Shown: positions 1 to 9,427, numbered from the stretch's first letter. The stretch: 25,299 nucleotides of DNA from an uncultured Veillonella sp. (GCA_934202215.1 CAKPXR010000020.1:1-25299), one strand, 5' to 3'. Program-made: numbers and translations. Notes: a model not told the origin generated them from the letters alone.

Positions 1-9
1 TCCACTCAG

Positions 10-576
10 CTAATAAAGAGCCAAACTGATAATGAATAGGTTGTGCCTTAACCATTGATACAACACCTCCATATAGGGTCCGCCATGTAAGGCACACCAA
101 CCACCAAAGCATAGAAAGGGACCAAATGGAATATATCGATTACGATAGCTTGTTAGAAAGAGATAGAGAGAACCAACACAAAAAGCTACGTAAAAGAAAC
201 ATATAATCTCCCATGGTGTAAGCCACATAGCAATAGCAGAAAACCATTTCACATCACCTAGTCCAAATCCTTTATGACTAATAAGGCGAAGCCCATATGT
301 AATAGCGCCTACACTCATAACACTTATAATGGTTGTAAATATAGACTTATCATTTATAAAACTATACAAAATACCACCTATAACAAGTATTAATGCTCCT
401 TCATCAGGCAATATATAGTAATACATATCGATGGTAGCACCTGCTATGATAATGAGTGAAAACACCGCATACAAAGCAACGTGAATGATGGATATTGCCT
501 GTGTTGAAACTATAATAGGTAGAACTATGGATAATATATATATGATAAGTCCTATTACATAATGAGTCCCTTTCAT
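10..576 (-). CDS. Prepilin peptidase (A24 aspartic protease), catalytic domain only
   Basis: This is an inner-membrane aspartic protease that would cut the leader from prepilins such as the upstream-encoded 642-1088 protein. The 188-residue protein is almost entirely hydrophobic, with about five to six membrane segments. It shows both family aspartates: D50 after the second segment (ATID) and D108 in the GxGD motif (GLGD). It lacks the N-terminal cytoplasmic domain with the CxxC pairs that carries the N-methylase activity in PilD, so it may be a cleavage-only enzyme. The frame opens at 591, but that ATG overlaps a GGAAGG sequence that sits about 7 bases before the ATG at 576, so 576 is the better start. 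It is the last pilus gene seen before the left edge. Family assignment is secure; partner specificity is inferred from context. Confidence 0.88.
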   Translation of the reverse strand: MKGTHYVIGLIIYILSIVLPIIVSTQAISIIHVALYAVFSLIIIAGATIDMYYYILPDEGALILVIGGILYSFINDKSIFTTIISVMSVGAITYGLRLISHKGFGLGDVKWFSAIAMWLTPWEIICFFYVAFCVGSLYLFLTSYRNRYIPFGPFLCFGGWCALHGGPYMEVLYQWLRHNLFIISLALY

Positions 577-641
577 ACTTTGCCCTTCCATAAAATTAAC
601 TGTAGTTATATTAAATATTACAAACTAGATAACAACACTAA

Positions 642-1088
642 TTAAGGTGTATCAGGAGCTTTAACTACAACCGTCTTTGCTGTACCACCATTAACTGCTT
701 CATATGTAATGGTATATTCTTTATCTTTTGCTGTTTTAACATGTTCTGTAAGATAACCTTCTTTATATAGATTTTCTACAGTAGGTGGTGTATCCACATT
801 TTTATCGATCATATAGAGTTGTGTGGCATTTTTAATAATTTGAATATCTGCGGTTTCCTTTGCACTTCGTGCTTTATCAGCAGCAGATAAGAATTGTGGC
901 ATCGCAATAGCTGCTAGTATAGCAATAACTGCTACAACAACCATTAACTCAACAAGCGTAAATCCACCTTTTTTCGACTTATTAATGTTTTCTCGGATGC
1001 TAGAAATATGTAGATGTTCTACAATCCATTGACCGCATATTTCTAATCTATGATTTAATCCATAAACAAGATGTATAACAGAACTCAT
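642..1088 (-). CDS. Type IV pilin-like / ComGC-GspG-type major pseudopilin precursor
   Basis: The 148-residue precursor has a classic class III signal: basic residues and two glycines (KSKKGG) followed by Phe43 at +1, Glu47 at +5 and a hydrophobic helix of about 22 residues ending near AMPQF. The mature part (106 residues) continues with the helix K-A-R-S-A-K typical of GspG/ComGC proteins and a small C-terminal domain without an obvious Cys pair. It would be the filament subunit for the pilus or DNA-uptake machine encoded upstream. The leader is 42 residues, much longer than the usual 5-25. The start is nevertheless firm because an AAGGAGG sequence lies 5 bases before the ATG. It sits 51 bases after pilC and about 65 bases before the peptidase gene, in the same operon. 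Whether it is a major pilin or a minor pseudopilin cannot be told from sequence alone. Confidence 0.88.
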   Translation of the reverse strand: MSSVIHLVYGLNHRLEICGQWIVEHLHISSIRENINKSKKGGFTLVELMVVVAVIAILAAIAMPQFLSAADKARSAKETADIQIIKNATQLYMIDKNVDTPPTVENLYKEGYLTEHVKTAKDKEYTITYEAVNGGTAKTVVVKAPDTP

Positions 1089-1139
1089 AATATCCTCCTT
1101 TTATCATATTAATTCTGTAAGATAATTTTATGACTATGA

Positions 1140-2315
1140 CTACTGACCTCCTAATTTTGCAATAGATGTAAACAATGGATACATAACAGATATAACTAAA
1201 ACGGCTACGCCAACCCCCATTATGGTTAGTAAGATGGGCTCTAATAGTCGCTCCAAGCGAGCGATATATTTCGAAAGTATAGATTCATAATAATTTCCAC
1301 AATGATTTAGCATCTTAACGAGTTCTCCACTTTCTTCTCCAATAGAAATCATTTGCCATATAAAAGGGGTTCCAATATTCTCCGTGCGCAAGCTTTCTTC
1401 AAATGAATAACCTGTTAATAATTTCCCCTCTACTTTCTCACTACATTCGGCACCATAAATATTTCCCCACAAATGTCTTGTAATATTCATAGTATGAATA
1501 ATAGAAATTCCAGAATCTAACAAAAGAGCCCATACCTTCAGCATACTTGTATAATAAATGCAGGTCATCCATTGGTATTGGTGAGCCAATTGCCAAAGCC
1601 AACGATGTACTTTGCGTTTTATACTATGCTGACGATATGCAAAAACCATTGTTACTATAGCTATACAATGCATAATAAAGAGCAATATGGGATGACTTTT
1701 TAACCCTTGTCCTAATGCAAAAAGGGCTCGTGTCATCACAGGTAACGTAATATGCATAGTGGTAAAAACTTTTTCAAATGAGGGAATAATAAACAAGATG
1801 GTAATAAGGAAAAAAATATTCATTAATACAAGTAAAAAGAAAGGATATGAAATAGCACTAATTATCTTCTGTCTTATTTGTCGTTCCCAATCATAGTGAT
1901 GTGATATATATTGCAAGCTTTCACCTAATGTGCCTGCAGCCTCTCCACTTTCTAACAAAGTCAACGCAATTGCGGGGCAACCTTCACATCGTAAAGCTTG
2001 AGACAAGGTTTGACCTCGTTCAATCGATTCATATAAGGCTGTATATAAAAGACCTTGTTTGCCCTGACAAAGTAACTGTAAGGCACGTCGTAATGGTACA
2101 CCAGACTCAATTAGTAGTCCTAATTGATATGTCACATCTACTACCATAGTGTGATTCCATTTATATTTCTTCTTTCCTACTTGTAAGGCAATTCTATAAA
2201 TTTTATATCCATCTCGTTTTAAACGTGTACCGACCTCCTGTTCAGAATCCGCCCACATCAAGCCTTCTAACGTTTCATTTTGTTCATTTTTTACGACATA
2301 TTCATAAGCCTCCAT
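1140..2315 (-). CDS. pilC: Type IV pilus inner-membrane platform protein (PilC/GspF/ComGB family)
   Basis: The 391-residue integral membrane protein forms the platform that couples the cytoplasmic ATPases to pilin assembly. It has the duplicated GspF organisation. The first cytoplasmic domain contains the family motif region LGLLIESGVPL and is followed by membrane segments near residues 160-180 and 208-226. The second copy (LLLDSGISI, then GEESGEL) is followed by a final hydrophobic segment near residues 358-382. Length matches the family. The start follows a GGTG sequence at modest strength, 8 bases after the pilT stop, so translation is probably coupled. The N-terminal stretch (EYVVKNEQNETLEG) resembles the short N-terminal domain seen in full-length PilC. 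Confidence 0.92.
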   Translation of the reverse strand: MEAYEYVVKNEQNETLEGLMWADSEQEVGTRLKRDGYKIYRIALQVGKKKYKWNHTMVVDVTYQLGLLIESGVPLRRALQLLCQGKQGLLYTALYESIERGQTLSQALRCEGCPAIALTLLESGEAAGTLGESLQYISHHYDWERQIRQKIISAISYPFFLLVLMNIFFLITILFIIPSFEKVFTTMHITLPVMTRALFALGQGLKSHPILLFIMHCIAIVTMVFAYRQHSIKRKVHRWLWQLAHQYQWMTCIYYTSMLKVWALLLDSGISIIHTMNITRHLWGNIYGAECSEKVEGKLLTGYSFEESLRTENIGTPFIWQMISIGEESGELVKMLNHCGNYYESILSKYIARLERLLEPILLTIMGVGVAVLVISVMYPLFTSIAKLGGQ

Positions 2316-2323
2316 ATTTGCAC

Positions 2324-3343
2324 CTACGATAATTGTTGATCTAATAGTATATGTAGTTGATGTTGCGATCCATATTGTGCCTTCACATCTCGTACAGCCA
2401 TTTCTAGTGTTTTCATAGGTAATTGTGTTTCTTGAATAGAAATAATTTGTGGTTCTTTACGGGTACGAATTAAATTCGCTACTGCATGTGTATTTAGCAA
2501 AATATCACGAATGGTAATGAACTTTTTATTCCATCTTAGGAGCCGTTGACATATAACAGCACGTAACACTTGAGATATTTGACTGCGCACCTCTTCTTGT
2601 TGTTCTCCAGGAAATAGTGAAATCATGCGGTGGACAGCCATCACAGCCCGCTGCGTATGCATCGTTGCCATCACAAGATGACCAGTTTCCGCTGCATGAA
2701 GAGCAGCCTCTAGGGTTTCACGATCTCGAAGTTCTCCAACCATAATGACATCTGGGTCTTCTCGTAAGGCATCACGAATACCTGCAGACATAGTTTTTAT
2801 ATCTACTCCTAATTGACGTTGATGAATTAAAGATTTCTTTGGCTTAAATTCAAATTCAATCGGATCTTCTAATGTAATAATATGGCGTTCCATAGTCTGA
2901 TTAATATAATCAATGCAACAAGCTAAAGTAAAACTTTTACCACTGCCCGTAGGGCCACAGACCAGTAATAATCCATCATGAGACTTGCATAATTTTTGTA
3001 AAAGCTGACCTTCACTGTTATCATCTAGTTTAAGTTCTTGATGACACAATAATCGTAGTGTCCCACATATCGTTTGATTAGCCCGATACAAATGAACACG
3101 AATACGTACACCACAACAAGAACAAGCTTCATCAAGAGATTGCCATTCATACGATGCTATACCACAACGTCTCAAAATATCTTCAATCAACGTAGTCGTG
3201 CATACAAATTGAGTAGCCTTTAATCCATCACCATGTCTCAAATAGATAGGTTCACCACATTGTATATGAATGTCTGTTGATGATAAGTATATTGCCTGTT
3301 CAACAATGCTTTCTAAACTTTCACTATTACAGCATAAGTCCAC
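2324..3343 (-). CDS. pilT: Pilus retraction ATPase (PilT-like)
   Basis: The 339-residue hexameric ATPase would power pilus depolymerisation, giving twitching or DNA pulling. It shows Walker A (GPTGSGKS, 130-137), an Asp box, Walker B (DVIMVGE, about 198-204) and a His box (H222 to H229, GHLVMATMHT). A C-terminal AVANLIRTRK stretch corresponds to the AIRNLIRE motif that separates PilT from PilB. It starts with GTG at 3343, supported by AGGAGGTG 7 bases upstream, and overlaps the end of pilB by 17 bases. Cysteine content is odd for the family: CC at 4-5 and CSCC at 74-77, where PilT proteins normally have no Cys cluster. PilT assignment over a second PilB is favoured by the C-terminal motif; operon position agrees. 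Confidence 0.88.
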   Translation of the reverse strand: MDLCCNSESLESIVEQAIYLSSTDIHIQCGEPIYLRHGDGLKATQFVCTTTLIEDILRRCGIASYEWQSLDEACSCCGVRIRVHLYRANQTICGTLRLLCHQELKLDDNSEGQLLQKLCKSHDGLLLVCGPTGSGKSFTLACCIDYINQTMERHIITLEDPIEFEFKPKKSLIHQRQLGVDIKTMSAGIRDALREDPDVIMVGELRDRETLEAALHAAETGHLVMATMHTQRAVMAVHRMISLFPGEQQEEVRSQISQVLRAVICQRLLRWNKKFITIRDILLNTHAVANLIRTRKEPQIISIQETQLPMKTLEMAVRDVKAQYGSQHQLHILLDQQLS

Positions 3344-4337
3344 AACGATGCACCTCCTCTATAGATGTAACATGCTGAGATACAGCTTCACGAGCAGATT
3401 CCTCTAATGATAGTAGTAAATGTTTTTCTAATTGTTCCCAGTGAGGAGAATTAGCAGGTATCTCTAAGTATTCAAACAGAGCAGTCCGTCCGTGATATGA
3501 TGTACCATCAAATTTTCTTACTAGTCGTTGTGCAATAGCCCCCATTAAAGTAGCTCGTATTAAATACGGCTCAACCCCCATATCCATGAGACGCGTTACA
3601 ACACCCAGTGCTGTATTTGTATGAATGGTAGATAATACACGATGTCCCGTTAAAGCGGATTTAACAGCCAGTTCCGCCGTTTCCTTATCTCGAATTTCGC
3701 CAATCATAATTGTATCTGGGTCTTGCCTAAGTACCGACCTTAACCCTTTTGCAAAGGTAAATCCAATCTTTTCGTTAATACCGATTTGGATAGCTCCTTT
3801 AATTTCAGCCTCTACAGGATCTTCAAGACAGATAAGCTTTGTTTCTTCTAAATTTAACATTCGAAGCATAGCATATAATGTGGCAGTCTTACCACTACCA
3901 GTAGGTCCGCAAATGAGTAACAACCCGTATGGACGTTTTAGTAATCGTTTAACATGGTCAAAAATATTTGCACACATACCTAAAGCTTTTAAATCTTTAT
4001 GACTACCTTCGTTCCCCATGAGGCGACATACTAAAGTCTCTCCATATAAACTAGGCAATGTAGATACACGCATAGTTACTGATTTATCCTTATGACTCCA
4101 AACCCAACGTCCATCTTGAGGTAGCCTTTTTTCACTAATATCTAAGGTACTACATACCTTGATACGATTAATAATTAGATCCGCCTCTTCATTTGTTACA
4201 GTCATATATGTTTGTAACAATCCGTCTTGCCGAAATCGAACATGTACACCTTTTTTGGTTGGATCAAAATGAATATCGCTTACATGATGCTCTAATGCAT
4301 ATAAAATAATATCGTCTAATGTTACATCTACATACAT
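3327..4337 (-). CDS. pilB: Pilus assembly ATPase (PilB/GspE/ComGA family, short form)
   Basis: The 336-residue secretion ATPase would drive pilin polymerisation. It has Walker A (GPTGSGKT, 144-151), an Asp box (LEDPVE), Walker B (DTIMIGE, 208-214) and a His box (GHRVLSTIHT). The order and the RQDPD/RDKETAE motifs are those of PilB/GspE. It is shorter than classical PilB (about 560 residues): the N1/N2 domains are missing and the four-Cys zinc loop after AQRLVR is replaced by a Cys-free stretch. Both traits recall ComGA of Gram-positive competence systems. The frame opens with GTG at 4343, but that codon abuts the SD; AGGAGG lies 5 bases before the ATG at 4337, which is chosen. It is the first gene of the pilus operon, about 135 bases downstream of the eno terminator. 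Confidence 0.9.
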   Translation of the reverse strand: MYVDVTLDDIILYALEHHVSDIHFDPTKKGVHVRFRQDGLLQTYMTVTNEEADLIINRIKVCSTLDISEKRLPQDGRWVWSHKDKSVTMRVSTLPSLYGETLVCRLMGNEGSHKDLKALGMCANIFDHVKRLLKRPYGLLLICGPTGSGKTATLYAMLRMLNLEETKLICLEDPVEAEIKGAIQIGINEKIGFTFAKGLRSVLRQDPDTIMIGEIRDKETAELAVKSALTGHRVLSTIHTNTALGVVTRLMDMGVEPYLIRATLMGAIAQRLVRKFDGTSYHGRTALFEYLEIPANSPHWEQLEKHLLLSLEESAREAVSQHVTSIEEVHRCGLML

Positions 4338-4472
4338 GGTCACCTCCTATACCTTGCGGTATGTTTTTACCTCACACTAGCGTATGGCGTTATATGGTTC
4401 GACATCACATCTTTAATTCCTCTTTTATTTTTGAAAATCCACGAAGCGAAAACTTTTGTATTATAGGCATAC
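4338..4472 (-). promoter_or_regulatory. Leader and candidate promoter of the pilus operon
   Basis: This gap lies between the eno terminator and pilB. A TATAAT sequence lies on the minus strand at 4465-4460, without a convincing -35 (that position falls inside the terminator stem). Downstream is a small stem-loop with arms ATACC/GGTAT and a GCAA (GNRA-type) loop at 4362-4349, ending immediately before the AGGAGG of pilB. An AGAGGA followed by ATG-TGA (4410-4405) and an overlapping 12-codon frame (4405-4367) also lie in the leader. The promoter call is weak; the hairpin is visible but its role is unknown. Confidence 0.35.
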
Positions 4473-4496
4473 AAAAAAGGCGCCCCGAAGGGCGCC
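4473..4496 (-). terminator. Rho-independent terminator of the glycolytic operon (eno 3' end)
   Basis: On the minus strand a 7-bp all-GC stem (GGCGCCC/GGGCGCC) closes a UUCG tetraloop and is followed directly by six U residues (plus-strand A run 4473-4478). It lies 28 bases after the eno stop. The UUCG loop and U tract make this a very strong intrinsic terminator, separating glycolysis genes from the pilus operon. Confidence 0.93.
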
Positions 4497-4524
4497 CTTA
4501 TTGGACTATTAGATATAACATATC

Positions 4525-5817
<1,293 letters not shown>

Positions 5818-5838
5818 TCATAAAATCTAATGGAATAA

Positions 5839-5860
5839 CTGTCATCTGACAGCCATTATA
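5839..5860 (-). promoter_or_regulatory. Possible internal promoter element and palindrome upstream of eno
   Basis: In the gpmI-eno gap a minus-strand TATAAT (5860-5855) is followed two bases later by a perfect inverted repeat, CTGTCA-TC-TGACAG on the plus strand (5839-5852). The -35 position is poor (AGCCTA), so promoter activity is uncertain. The repeat would cover the transcription start, as an operator or as a 5'-end stem. Confidence 0.4.
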
Positions 5861-5923
5861 TATTGAGCTAAACCATATAGGCTTATAACTCTAATTGACT
5901 ATAAATATAGTGAAAGCTCTATA

Positions 5924-7450
5924 TTATGCTTTTTGTACTAAACTATGACCAGTCATGGATTTTGGTTGTTCTATGCCAGCCAAGTCTAATAATGTTGGAG
6001 CAATATCACATAATTTACCAGATTCTAATGTAGCTGATTTTAAAGTATCACTCATTAAAATTAACGGTACCAAGTTCGTTGTATGTGCCGTATGCACCTT
6101 ACCTGTTTCATGGTTAACCATAAGCTCTACATTACCATGATCTGCTGTAATCAACAAATGACCATTTTTGTTCCGTATAGCCTCTACGATTTTACCTAAA
6201 CAAGTATCTACGGCTTGTACTGCTTTAACAGCTGCTTCAAAGCAACCTGTATGACCAACCATATCTGGATTTGCAAAGTTCAAGATGATCATGTCGTACG
6301 TTTCATCTTGAATAGCTTGTACGACCTTATCAGTCACTTCATAAGCGCTCATCTCAGGTTGTAAATCATAAGTTGCCACTTGAGGTGATTTTACAAGGAT
6401 GCGGTCCTCGCCTTCAAATGGTTCCTCTTTACCGCCATTGAAGAAATACGTCACATGGGCATATTTCTCTGTTTCGGCAATACGCAATTGACGATAGCCA
6501 CCTACACTGAGTACTTCGCCTAATGTTTCTGACAAGATGTCTTTTTCGTACACAATATGTACTGGCAAGCCATCTTCATATTTTGTCATAGTCGCCATAT
6601 ACAAAGATAGCAGTTCACGGTTAAAGCCATCAAATTCTGGCAATACTAAAGCTTTTGTAAGTTCACGTCCACGGTCTGGACGGAAGTTACAGAAGATAAC
6701 AGCGTCACCATTCTTAATAGTTCCTTCAGCATCAATCACTGTAGGAAGAACAAACTCATCAGCTGCATCCTTATCATAGGATTGTTGTACCGCTTCACAA
6801 GCTGATGCGGCGCTTTCACCTTGACCATGTACAATTGCATTGTAAGCAAGTTCCACACGGTCCCAACGATTATCTCGATCCATTGCATAATAGCGACCAC
6901 TTACGGTGGCAATTTTACCACAATTAAGCTCTGCCATATATGCTTCTAAATCTTTGATATAACCTTGTGCACATTGAGGTGCTACATCACGACCATCGAG
7001 CAATGCATGTACATATACATGTTCAATACCATTATCATGTGCACCCTTGATAACTGCTTTAATATGTTCTAAGGAACAATGTACATTACCATCAGATACT
7101 AAACCAATAACGTGTAAGCTTTGTTTTTTTGCTTCATCATATAGTTCACGCATGACAGGACGATTATAAAACTCACCAGATTCAACGTCTTTAGTAATAC
7201 GAGTTAAATCTTGGTACACAATGCGACCAGAGCCCAGGTTTAAATGGCCAACCTCAGAATTCCCCATTTGGCCTTCTGGCAGGCCTACCGCTAGTCCTGA
7301 TGCTTCTAATTTTGTATGGGGATACATATCCCATAATTGATTAAAACAGTGCGGCTTCGCCTGTACTACAGCATTGGTTGTATCTGATTGATCTCCCATG
7401 CCAAAGCCATCTAAGATGACTAGCATTACGGGAGCCTTTAATTTAGCCAT
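5924..7450 (-). CDS. gpmI: 2,3-bisphosphoglycerate-independent phosphoglycerate mutase
   Basis: This alkaline-phosphatase-superfamily enzyme interconverts 3- and 2-phosphoglycerate using two metal ions, normally Mn2+. In the 508-residue protein, D14 in VILDGFG and the catalytic Ser65 in GNSEVGHL are in place. Other family motifs are LLDGRDVAP, SGRYYAMDRD, FRPDRGREL, NPDMVGHTG and TADHGNVE. The frame opens at 7462, only one base after the tpiA stop, with a weak RBS. The ATG at 7450 has GAGG with good spacing and gives the usual N-terminus, so it is preferred. It sits between tpiA and eno, in pathway order. No cofactor-dependent mutase (gpmA) is seen in the window. Confidence 0.96.
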   Translation of the reverse strand: MAKLKAPVMLVILDGFGMGDQSDTTNAVVQAKPHCFNQLWDMYPHTKLEASGLAVGLPEGQMGNSEVGHLNLGSGRIVYQDLTRITKDVESGEFYNRPVMRELYDEAKKQSLHVIGLVSDGNVHCSLEHIKAVIKGAHDNGIEHVYVHALLDGRDVAPQCAQGYIKDLEAYMAELNCGKIATVSGRYYAMDRDNRWDRVELAYNAIVHGQGESAASACEAVQQSYDKDAADEFVLPTVIDAEGTIKNGDAVIFCNFRPDRGRELTKALVLPEFDGFNRELLSLYMATMTKYEDGLPVHIVYEKDILSETLGEVLSVGGYRQLRIAETEKYAHVTYFFNGGKEEPFEGEDRILVKSPQVATYDLQPEMSAYEVTDKVVQAIQDETYDMIILNFANPDMVGHTGCFEAAVKAVQAVDTCLGKIVEAIRNKNGHLLITADHGNVELMVNHETGKVHTAHTTNLVPLILMSDTLKSATLESGKLCDIAPTLLDLAGIEQPKSMTGHSLVQKA

Positions 7451-7463
7451 TTTTAACCTCATA

Positions 7464-8234
7464 TTAAGCGCCTATTTGATTCGCCGCTTTAATAATATCA
7501 ATAAATTCATCAACTACTAAAGATGCACCACCTACGAGTGCCCCATCAATATTAGGTTCTCCTAGGATTTCGAGAGCATTTTCAGATTTAACACTACCAC
7601 CATATTGGATGCGCACAGCATCAGCAGTCTCATCATCGTATAAAGAGCGTATGTAGTCGCGAATTTCTTTACATACTTCTTCAGCTTGATCAGCAGTTGC
7701 CGTTTTTCCTGTACCGATAGCCCAAATTGGTTCGTACGCAACAATCAATTGGCTAACTTGTTCCTTAGGAACATCAACCAAAGCACCTTTAAGTTGAGAC
7801 ATAATCCAGTCAAGAGTATGACCGGACTCACGTTGTTCTAAACTTTCACCAACACAGACAATAGGTGTCAAATTATGATGGAATGCACTTTTAATTTTTG
7901 CATTAACAGTCTCATCTGTTTCACCATAATATTCACGGCGTTCAGAGTGACCAATGATAACATAATTAACGCCTACCTCTGTAAGCATAAGTGGTGAAAT
8001 TTCACCAGTGAATGCACCAGCATCATGATAATCCATGGTTTGTGCGCCTACTGCAATAGCCGTATCGCGTGTTAATGCTACAGCACGCTCAATAGCTGTG
8101 AAAGGCGGGCAAACAACTACATCACAGGATAATTCCATATCTTGTAACACGCTGTTAAACGCTTCGATCAGGATAGATCCAGACGCAATGGTGCCATTCA
8201 TTTTCCAATTTCCTGCAATAATGGGTTTTCTCAT
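7464..8234 (-). CDS. tpiA: Triosephosphate isomerase
   Basis: This enzyme interconverts dihydroxyacetone phosphate and glyceraldehyde 3-phosphate. The 256-residue TIM barrel has Lys11 in GNWKMNG, the catalytic His in IIGHSERREYYGE, the catalytic Glu in AYEPIWAIGTGKTA, and the phosphate-binding QYGGSVKSEN and GALVGGASL. The open frame extends upstream to 8258, inside pgk. The ATG at 8234 lies one base after the pgk stop, has GAGG 6 bases upstream and matches the family N-terminus, so it is taken as the start. Tight packing implies translational coupling with pgk. Confidence 0.97.
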   Translation of the reverse strand: MRKPIIAGNWKMNGTIASGSILIEAFNSVLQDMELSCDVVVCPPFTAIERAVALTRDTAIAVGAQTMDYHDAGAFTGEISPLMLTEVGVNYVIIGHSERREYYGETDETVNAKIKSAFHHNLTPIVCVGESLEQRESGHTLDWIMSQLKGALVDVPKEQVSQLIVAYEPIWAIGTGKTATADQAEEVCKEIRDYIRSLYDDETADAVRIQYGGSVKSENALEILGEPNIDGALVGGASLVVDEFIDIIKAANQIGA

Positions 8235-8235
8235 A

Positions 8236-9414
8236 TTATGCCTCAGACAATGCAGCAATACCTGGTAGGATTTTACCTTCTAAGAATTCCAAGGATGCGC
8301 CACCACCTGTGGAGATATGGCTAATCTTATCTGCTAAGCCACTTTTTTCAATAGCCGCTACAGAGTCACCACCACCAACGATAGTCATCGCATCGGATTC
8401 AGCTACAGCTTTTGCTACCGCATTTGTACCAGCTGCAAAGTTTTCCATTTCAAATACGCCCATCGGACCATTCCAAATAATAGTCTTCATTGGCGCCAAT
8501 GCTTCTACATATAGCTCCCGTGTTTTAGGGCCGATATCTAGAACCATCCAACCATCTTCAATATTTTCAACGTCAACGATTTTAGTGTTAGCATCGTTGC
8601 TGAAAGCATCAGCTACTACGGCATCGATTGGAGTCAATAATTTAGCCCCTGCTACACGTGCTTCCATAACAAGGTCTGTAGCGATAGCTTCTTGACCTTC
8701 TTCAAATAAGGAGCTACCGATGTCACAACCTTGTGCTTTAATGAAAGCATTAGCCATGCCGCCACCGATGATCATGACATCAACTTTAGGTAATAAATTA
8801 GAAATTACAGAAATTTTATCTGTTACCTTAGCACCACCGATGATTGCTGCCATAGGTGTTTTAGGATGTACAACCGCTGCACTTAATGCTTCAATTTCTT
8901 TTTTGAGCAAGAAGCCTGCTGCCATAGGAATATAATCAGCAATACCAACTACGGACGCTGCATTACGGTGAGAAACACCAAATGCATCGTTGATAGCTAC
9001 ATCAGCAAGAGATGCTAATTGTTTAGCAAACTCAGGGTCATTTTTAGTTTCTTCATTGTGGTAACGCAAGTTTTCAAGCATCAATATATCGCCAGGTTGT
9101 AATGCTTTTACAGCTTCTTCAACCTTAGGTCCAATGCAGTCATCTACAAATGCTACTGGCTTATTGATAAGCTCAGATAAATGTTTTGCACATGGTGCTA
9201 AAGACATTTCCGGTTTGCGTTCCCCTTTTGGACGACCAAAATGAGAAGCAAGAATAACCTTTGCTCCTTTTTCAATTAAATAATTGATAGTAGGCAATGC
9301 ACTACGAATACGAGTGTCATCAGCGATGACACCGTCTTTCATAGGAACATTAAAATCAACACGAACAAATACTGTTTTGTTGTCTACTTGTAAATTATCG
9401 ATTGTTTGTTTCAT
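8236..9414 (-). CDS. pgk: Phosphoglycerate kinase
   Basis: This enzyme transfers phosphate between 1,3-bisphosphoglycerate and ADP/ATP. The 392-residue monomer has the two-domain architecture. Visible motifs are VFVRVDFNVP near the N-terminus, ASHFGRPKG, LMLENLRYH and GGAKVTDKI, followed by the nucleotide-binding WNGPMGVFE and the glycine-rich GGGDSVAAIEK and STGGGASLEFLEG. A TTG codon in frame at 9417 precedes the ATG at 9414. GGAGG lies 5 bases before the ATG, which is chosen. It follows gap by 13 bases, so the two are co-transcribed. Confidence 0.98.
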   Translation of the reverse strand: MKQTIDNLQVDNKTVFVRVDFNVPMKDGVIADDTRIRSALPTINYLIEKGAKVILASHFGRPKGERKPEMSLAPCAKHLSELINKPVAFVDDCIGPKVEEAVKALQPGDILMLENLRYHNEETKNDPEFAKQLASLADVAINDAFGVSHRNAASVVGIADYIPMAAGFLLKKEIEALSAAVVHPKTPMAAIIGGAKVTDKISVISNLLPKVDVMIIGGGMANAFIKAQGCDIGSSLFEEGQEAIATDLVMEARVAGAKLLTPIDAVVADAFSNDANTKIVDVENIEDGWMVLDIGPKTRELYVEALAPMKTIIWNGPMGVFEMENFAAGTNAVAKAVAESDAMTIVGGGDSVAAIEKSGLADKISHISTGGGASLEFLEGKILPGIAALSEA

Positions 9415-9427
9415 CAAAGCCTCCCGA

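Noticed and set aside
3625..4002. A 125-codon open frame on the plus strand within pilB
   Set aside because: It is antisense to the Walker motifs of pilB and has no family likeness; it is a shadow of the coding frame.
4358..4368. Plus-strand terminator formed by ATACC/GGTAT followed by GTTTTT
   Set aside because: No plus-strand gene precedes it and the 5-bp stem is too weak; on the minus strand it is reported only as a leader hairpin.
7562..7744. A 60-codon minus-strand frame inside tpiA
   Set aside because: It is a different frame of a fully conserved enzyme, with no plausible RBS or product.
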